From positions 52,789 to 116,788 of the forward strand of contig NZ_BSDJ01000020.1 of the NCBI RefSeq assembly GCF_027925525.1: a DNA stretch of 64,000 nucleotides, in the 5' to 3' direction. Each line of letters starts with the position of its first letter. Position 1 is the first letter of the stretch. Made by a program: the position numbers and the translations under genes. Positions 59,043 to 64,000 of this stretch are shown in pieces. The notes under the pieces were generated by a model, which made no database searches, had not been told where the DNA came from, and saw nothing but the letters and a program-made list of their open reading frames with translations. This DNA is from Paenibacillus tyrphae. Lineage in GTDB: Bacteria; Bacillota; Bacilli; Paenibacillales; NBRC-103111.

Positions 59043-59116
59043 CAGTTTTAACCTTGCCGATACTCGGCACCATCGCTTTTATTGAAGCTTCCCCGTGTTT
59101 TGAACGCGTTCATGAC
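59038..59116 (+). repeat. 79-base repeat, copy 2, with covarying hairpin
   Basis: Copy of the element at 55776-55854. The hairpin is TGCCGA-TAC-TCGGCA: the sixth pair changed from G-C to A-T on both sides and the loop changed, while the flanking CGCTTTTATTGAAG and CCCCGTG are kept. It begins at the last codon of the anti-sigma gene. Confidence 0.75.
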
Positions 59117-59162
59117 GGAATCACACCGGCATGATGCGGTCAAGGCACGGGGTGTTTTTTTG
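59091..59162 (+). terminator. Terminator of the sigma/anti-sigma operon
   Basis: CCCCGTG (59091-59097) pairs with CACGGGG (59146-59152) around a long loop that contains a smaller GCATGATGC stem, followed by TGTTTTTTT. Confidence 0.65.
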
Positions 59163-59382
59163 GGGGATAGGAACCGATAGACTTTATTGAAGCTACTCTG
59201 GTAGTGTATAAATCACATCAAACGGATTCTTACCCTCGAAAAATTCTGTGTAAAGCTTCATAGTTCGTTCCGGAGCCCGGGCTGGCCTGAGCAATAAATA
59301 GTATTAACCTCACTGGTTACTCCCCCGCCAGAAGCCACAAAAACATAATATGATTTTAATTAAAGTACATAAAAACTTACTT
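59163..59382. other. Gene-free AT-rich spacer before the immunity gene
   Basis: The rest of a 340-base stretch with no gene. It contains ACTTTATTGAAGCTA near 59179-59193, reminiscent of the core of the repeats at 55776 and 59038, so it may be the remnant of a third copy. From about 59330 the base composition drops to very AT-rich, matching the immunity and toxin-domain DNA. I see no promoter or RNA gene that I can support. Confidence 0.4.
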
Positions 59383-59673
59383 TTAAACTTTTAATTTTTC
59401 TGTTAATACGCTTATCATTATCCGTATAAATTCTTTATTTCGGTCTTCATCGTAATAAATTTCTGCTGTTTCTATATTTACTTTTCTCAAATATTCCCAG
59501 TCCCCCAATTCTTTTATAAAATTCACTTCTGCTAATAATTTTTCTACTTCCTTCTTCTCTTCATACTCGATAAAATTATTAATTGCCATCTCAAGTTCAT
59601 TCCATCTGTAACTTATATTAAAATAACCTGAAATGAACCATTTATAGGTATCTAAATTTTTGCTCTCACTCAT
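59383..59673 (-). CDS. Probable immunity protein for the Rhs toxin
   Basis: A 96-residue acidic, mainly alpha-helical, soluble protein (YRWNELEMAINNFIEYEEKKEVEKLLAEVNFIKELGDWEYLRK). It starts 13 bases after the stop of the Rhs toxin gene, with AGGA ten bases before the ATG, so it is translated from the same message. Its DNA is much more AT-rich than the surrounding genome, like the toxin domain next to it. I recognise no specific immunity family. The call comes from gene order and composition. Confidence 0.72.
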   Translation of the reverse strand: MSESKNLDTYKWFISGYFNISYRWNELEMAINNFIEYEEKKEVEKLLAEVNFIKELGDWEYLRKVNIETAEIYYDEDRNKEFIRIMISVLTEKLKV

Positions 59674-59686
59674 TCTTTTTTGTCCT

Positions 59687-62600
59687 TTACTTTATTTTTG
59701 GGAATGCAGTGTCAATTCTAAATCCAAGCTTTTGTGTTGTATCTTTAAACAAGTACATGGTAGACTCTTTTATTCCCTTTACTTTAGTTATTGAAGATGG
59801 CCTTATTCCAAATCCTAGATCATATCCATGGAAATGGTCTAGTTGCAAATTCCTCGACGCTCCTTTATCAAACCAATCTTTAATCTTACGTGCGTTATTT
59901 GGATTAGATAAGGATTCCCTTATTGCTTTAAGAGCAGTGGCTTCGTCAAAAAATGTAGTACAAGCTTTATAATTATCGTTAGCAATTTCTTTTATTTCCT
60001 CAAAAGTTTTGCCTATGTGGTCCCTATAAGCATGACCAGTTCTTGAAAGCAACATATCCTTTATGTCTTGATCTGCTAATTCACAAAAATCACCTTTTAG
60101 ACCAAAAACGTCTACCCAAGCGTTTGGATCATGGACATACCCATACAAACGCAACCCACCAGCTAACCCAATTGGGTCCTGCTGCGTGTAAATTCCTTCA
60201 TGCGGCGCGTAATAGCGGAAGCGATTGTAGTATAGCCCTGTCTCTTCATCCTCGTACTGTCCGGGATACCGGAAAGGACAAGCACTGCTCTCACCTTCAA
60301 GCTTAAGACGTGGAACTTTCCCGTAGATGTCCAGTTCACACGACCATACCTTTTTCCCCGTATCGTCATACATCTCAATAGGCGTGCCTAGATTGTCGGT
60401 TATGATGCTGTAAGACCCTTCCGGCGTAATCTTCGCGGCAGGATGAAACGTTCCATCTTCGAATATCCACGTGATCAGGCCCTCAGGGCAAAGCACTTGT
60501 CCCGGCTGCTGCGTTACCTTCGGCTGCTCGCCGTCGTCCCATTCCGCTCCGTTTTCAAATTGAGGCTTCTCCGCCTTCCACTCATGCAGGATCGTATTAC
60601 CATCCCACACATAACAGTGTATCATGCCGTTAAAATGCTTCCCAATCCGCCTACCAAGACTATCATACGTAAACGTAACTTCCTGCCCGTCCGGCCGTAT
60701 GACTTTGCTCATCATATTGTTGCCATAGTACTGATAACGCCAATGCGTGCCGTTCGGATCTATTTTCTCCGTGAGATTTCCCTCTTCATCGTAGCTGTAC
60801 TTCGTCCCATTGAACTCCAGCAGTTGCCCGCCCGCGCCGTACGTCCGGTCCGTTTTTTGACCGCTGCTGTACAGGTTACCAACATTGTCGGCCATACGGA
60901 AGATTTTGCCGAAATCGTTCGTAGCCCCGATCAAAGTTCCAAAATCGTCGTATCCGTACTGCGTTTTCTTCCCTGTCAGTTCATTGAGCACGGACTTTAG
61001 ACGGTTATTGACATCCCACGTATACTTTCGTTTGCGGGTTTCACGTCCACCTGCGTTCACACTGTGCCGTTCAGGTCTTCCTGCAATATCATACTGCCAA
61101 CTACTGATTACGCCGCCGGGCAACAACCTCTCGATTTCCTGCCCAAGCTCATCGTATTTCACCTGCGCCGCCCACGACACACCGCCTGCCTGAGCCGCGT
61201 CGCCTCCGCGCTGTTGCTGCGCCTGCATCTGGCTTATTTGTCCCAGAACGTCACGCTCCATCGTCACGTGAGCGCCAAGACCGCTACTTACTTCTGTACG
61301 GTTACCCAATTCATCGTATTGGCTGGTCACCCAGTACGTATCCCGCCATTCCTTTATCACGCGACCGGCCCGGTCATATTCCAGCTTCACCGTCGCAAAA
61401 GGATTGGCTGTCTCCAGTATATCCCCGACACGGTTATACCTAAACGTCTCCACCAGACCGTCGCTGTATTCCACCTGCGTTACGCGTCCCATAACGTCAT
61501 GGCTGTAGGCCGTCCATCGTCCGCCCGGCCGCTCTACCTTCCGAAGCAGACCTGCGGGGCTTCGCACGTATTGACGCACGATTCCGTCAAAGCCCGTTTC
61601 GCGTATGATGCTTCCGTTCGCATCGCGCTCCAGCACATACCGCTCGCCTCGCTCATTGATGACTTCGGTCAGTTCTTCTTCCTTGTTATAACTCAACTGG
61701 ACACGTTTACCCCGTTCTTCACGCCAGGTCAGCTTCCCAAGCGGGGTATACCCGAACGCTACACGGTGCTGGTTATCTTCTGCGAGGATCACTTCGTCGT
61801 AAGCGTTATACTTTAGCTTAATTACATTACCATCCGGCAACTCTGCGCGGACCACCCGGCCCAGCACATCGTATACGAAAACTTGCTTCGCTCCCAGCGG
61901 GTCTGTCATCTGCACACATTCCCCACGGTGGTTATACGTCCACTTCCCGCTTGTCCCGTCGGGCAGCGTGATCTGGATCAGGTTATCCTGCTCGTCATAA
62001 TCAAGCTTCGTTACTGCGCCTTGCAGATTACGCACTTGACTCATCCGATGACGCTCGTCATAGGCAAAGAAAGTCGCTGTCCCATCGGCCCCGACAATCT
62101 CCTGCATCCGCCCAAGTTCGTCATACTGCCATGCCTGGTTACCACCTTCCGGGTCCATCACCTGCTCCAGCCTTCCGTCTTCACGGTAGGCAAATTTCCA
62201 TACGCCCTCATCCGGATGTACTTCCTCGATGATACGTCCATACTCGTCGTATTCATATCGCGTGACCCGGTCTTCCTCATCCGTTACACTTAAGAGCTCT
62301 CCTAACTCGCTGTACTCGTAGTGAACGACACCGCCTAGCGCATCGACCATCCGAGTACAATAATACTCCGGGGTATAGACGTACGTTGTCGTATACCCTT
62401 GACTGTTAGTCAATTCATTCCAGCCGTCGTGATACACGATGCGCCCCTCCAGAAGTCCGTCGTCCCCATAGGTATGAATACATCGCGCTCCCGTAGTCGG
62501 ACCGTCATAATGCCAGTGAAAGGTGTTCCCGTTCCGGTCTGTCATTTTTACCAATAAATGCTGATCGTAACTTAAATAAGTTGTCTTACCCAAAGCATCC

Positions 62601-64000
62601 GTTACCGCAATAAGGTCGCCTGCCTCGTTGTACCGGTACTGCACTAGCACCTCGCGTTGTTCACCACGGTAGACATGAGTCGCTTTCGTCATGCGCCCGG
62701 ATTCATCCGTCTGGATATCTAGCCTCCGGCCCACACTATCAGTTACTTGTTGCAAGTAACCGCGGCCATCGTAAGTCAGCGCTATGGAATGTCCCCATTC
62801 CTGCCCGATACGCTCCAGACGGAAGTGGGATTCCATCCCTATCCGTTTCCCGAAATAATACGTTAGACGGCTTTCTTCCTCGAAAAGCGCATACCCGGTT
62901 CCATTCCGGCGCAAAACCATCCGCTCTTTCGGATTTCGCGTTTCCATCAGGCCTCGATGTAAACGTTCAAACCCCGCCACCCGACCGTCCGCAAGCAGTA
63001 CACCGATGCAGTCGTCCAATACTTCCAGCCGCATATCCAGAGTATGATGCACGCCATGGCCAAGTAACCCCCGATGACTGCTGTCGCTGATCCAGCGCCG
63101 ATCCCAACGGAGCGGTAGTGGCCCCGGAAATTCGAAATCGGTCGTAGCACTCATCATCCGTCCCGTGATCAAATCTACCGGCTCGCAGCCCCATTTGCAG
63201 AGCCTGTCCTTCAGTCCCTTTGTGCCTGGAATTTTGGTTAGCACCTTGTGATTGATCCACGTAAGCGCCTTCTTCGCCCCGGATTTCTCCAGCGCTTTCT
63301 GGAGCAGCGCCTTGCCCTTCTCCGCCAGCTTCTGCTGCATATCCTGCAGCTTCTTCTGCAGCAGCTCCCGCAGCTCCTCGGCCTCCTGCTTCAGCTTCCG
63401 GGCTCCCGTCATCACCTTGTTCAGCGTGTTCTTCCCGAACTGAACCGCCTTCTTAGCCGCGGCACGTCCGATCTTTCCGGCCATCTTGCTGCCTGCCTTG
63501 GCCGCCGCTTTGGCTGCGACCTTGGCAACGCCTTTGGCCGCCAGCTTCGCTGCGCCGAACGCCGCGCCTCCGATCGGCAGCATCGAGCCGATGGACAAGG
63601 CCGCGCCAAGGAAGTCTCCGCGGCAAATGCTCACGACTGCGCTTGCCGCTCCCGCAATGATGCCAAGACCCGGCACCATGCTGAGCACATCCAGCGCCGT
63701 TCCCAGCTTCTCCAGGAAGCTGTCCTTCTCCTTGTCGCTCTTGGCCTGCTCCGCTTCCGGGTTGCTCAGCGCCTCGAACGACTGCCGCTCGCTGCCCGTC
63801 ATCATGACCTGCTGGCCCGTCACGTCGGTCATGTCGGTCAGCATCATGCTGCTTTTGCCGCCTGCGATCCAGAACTCTTCCTGAGCCTCCGCCCGGAACG
63901 TTTTCAGCTCGCTAAACGATAGTTCCTGCTCCGCCATCAGCACGAGGTCTTTATCGCTCTGCAGCGTGATCCCGTCTTCTTCGCCGATGGTGATGAACAG
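59687..64000 (-). CDS. Rhs-repeat polymorphic toxin with C-terminal RNase A-like domain (N-terminus outside window)
   Basis: The frame remains open to the window edge, so at least 1437 residues are present and the N-terminus is missing. Order: a short N-terminal part, a Gly/Ala-rich hydrophobic region (VPGLGIIAGAASAVVSICRGDFLGAAL) and a Lys/Ala-rich helix, the DUF6531-type start of the Rhs shell (EPVDLITGRMMSATTDFEFPGPLPLRWDR), many YD repeats, the core-end signature YYNRFRYYAPHEGIYTQQDPIGLAGGLRLYGYVHDPNAWVDVFGL, and a 136-residue toxin domain (59690-60097). The toxin has GHAYRDHIGKT, then CTTFFDEATALKAI, KIKDWFDKG and FRIDTAFPK, the pattern of bacterial RNase A-like CdiA-CT toxins. Its DNA is AT-rich, in contrast to the shell, as expected for an exchangeable toxin tip. 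Export route unknown. Confidence 0.88.
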   Translation of the reverse strand: MFITIGEEDGITLQSDKDLVLMAEQELSFSELKTFRAEAQEEFWIAGGKSSMMLTDMTDVTGQQVMMTGSERQSFEALSNPEAEQAKSDKEKDSFLEKLGTALDVLSMVPGLGIIAGAASAVVSICRGDFLGAALSIGSMLPIGGAAFGAAKLAAKGVAKVAAKAAAKAGSKMAGKIGRAAAKKAVQFGKNTLNKVMTGARKLKQEAEELRELLQKKLQDMQQKLAEKGKALLQKALEKSGAKKALTWINHKVLTKIPGTKGLKDRLCKWGCEPVDLITGRMMSATTDFEFPGPLPLRWDRRWISDSSHRGLLGHGVHHTLDMRLEVLDDCIGVLLADGRVAGFERLHRGLMETRNPKERMVLRRNGTGYALFEEESRLTYYFGKRIGMESHFRLERIGQEWGHSIALTYDGRGYLQQVTDSVGRRLDIQTDESGRMTKATHVYRGEQREVLVQYRYNEAGDLIAVTDALGKTTYLSYDQHLLVKMTDRNGNTFHWHYDGPTTGARCIHTYGDDGLLEGRIVYHDGWNELTNSQGYTTTYVYTPEYYCTRMVDALGGVVHYEYSELGELLSVTDEEDRVTRYEYDEYGRIIEEVHPDEGVWKFAYREDGRLEQVMDPEGGNQAWQYDELGRMQEIVGADGTATFFAYDERHRMSQVRNLQGAVTKLDYDEQDNLIQITLPDGTSGKWTYNHRGECVQMTDPLGAKQVFVYDVLGRVVRAELPDGNVIKLKYNAYDEVILAEDNQHRVAFGYTPLGKLTWREERGKRVQLSYNKEEELTEVINERGERYVLERDANGSIIRETGFDGIVRQYVRSPAGLLRKVERPGGRWTAYSHDVMGRVTQVEYSDGLVETFRYNRVGDILETANPFATVKLEYDRAGRVIKEWRDTYWVTSQYDELGNRTEVSSGLGAHVTMERDVLGQISQMQAQQQRGGDAAQAGGVSWAAQVKYDELGQEIERLLPGGVISSWQYDIAGRPERHSVNAGGRETRKRKYTWDVNNRLKSVLNELTGKKTQYGYDDFGTLIGATNDFGKIFRMADNVGNLYSSGQKTDRTYGAGGQLLEFNGTKYSYDEEGNLTEKIDPNGTHWRYQYYGNNMMSKVIRPDGQEVTFTYDSLGRRIGKHFNGMIHCYVWDGNTILHEWKAEKPQFENGAEWDDGEQPKVTQQPGQVLCPEGLITWIFEDGTFHPAAKITPEGSYSIITDNLGTPIEMYDDTGKKVWSCELDIYGKVPRLKLEGESSACPFRYPGQYEDEETGLYYNRFRYYAPHEGIYTQQDPIGLAGGLRLYGYVHDPNAWVDVFGLKGDFCELADQDIKDMLLSRTGHAYRDHIGKTFEEIKEIANDNYKACTTFFDEATALKAIRESLSNPNNARKIKDWFDKGASRNLQLDHFHGYDLGFGIRPSSITKVKGIKESTMYLFKDTTQKLGFRIDTAFPKIK

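Overview
The window looks like a chromosomal segment of an endospore-forming, moderately high-GC Firmicute of the Paenibacillus/Cohnella type. The evidence is an S-layer-homology (SLH) surface protein, GerP-type spore proteins, a spore-coat transglutaminase, a CotS-like spore protein, YesM/YesN two-component regulators beside an oligosaccharide ABC transporter, a CcpA cre box, and strong AGGAGG ribosome-binding sites. I saw no rRNA, tRNA, CRISPR array, insertion sequence or prophage.

Layout. 1-10.4 kb: the 3' part of an SLH protein, a cytochrome P450, a UgtP-like glycolipid glycosyltransferase, two short-chain dehydrogenases, a WYL regulator and an ECF sigma/anti-sigma pair. 10.4-14.5 kb: sporulation genes (Tgl, two GerPA/PF-like proteins, an Hsp20 and a GerPC-like protein behind a SigE/SigK-like promoter) plus a dGTPase-type HD hydrolase. 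14.5-22.8 kb: an LtaS-type synthase, a GT-C-like membrane protein, an aldo/keto reductase with a divergent AraC regulator, a Hanks-type kinase converging on a tiny Ser/His-rich protein, and a Trm11-like methyltransferase.

22.9-38.6 kb is a Gram-positive polysaccharide-utilisation locus. One minus-strand operon encodes a solute-binding lipoprotein, two permeases, a GH105-type hydrolase with a long N-terminal extension, and a 1479-residue secreted multidomain protein that I think is a polysaccharide lyase of a family I do not recognise. YesN/YesM regulators are divergent. A second operon encodes a GH29 fucosidase and an SGNH esterase. A consensus cre box lies in the leader of the transporter operon. 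The gene set suggests a fucosylated, acylated, uronic-acid-containing glycan.

38.9-54.7 kb: signal peptidase I, the RelP alarmone synthetase, an HssRS-like two-component system with an MMPL exporter, a MarR/MFS drug-efflux pair, a CotS-like protein, an Rrf2/DsbA/YwnB redox cluster with two near-identical operators, a short UvrC-like protein and an acetyltransferase. 54.8-59.1 kb is a cell-envelope stress module: two tandem polysaccharide deacetylases and an ECF sigma/anti-sigma pair. Both deacetylases and the sigma gene have the same promoter architecture (GAAC, 16-17 bases, CGYCTA), so the sigma factor probably controls itself and both deacetylases. 59.4-64 kb holds an AT-rich immunity gene and an Rhs polymorphic toxin (N-terminus beyond the window) ending in an RNase A-like domain.

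The strongest candidates for something undescribed are the glycan locus with its nonapeptide-repeat protein, the sigma/deacetylase regulon with its flanking structured repeat, and the Rrf2 operator pair.
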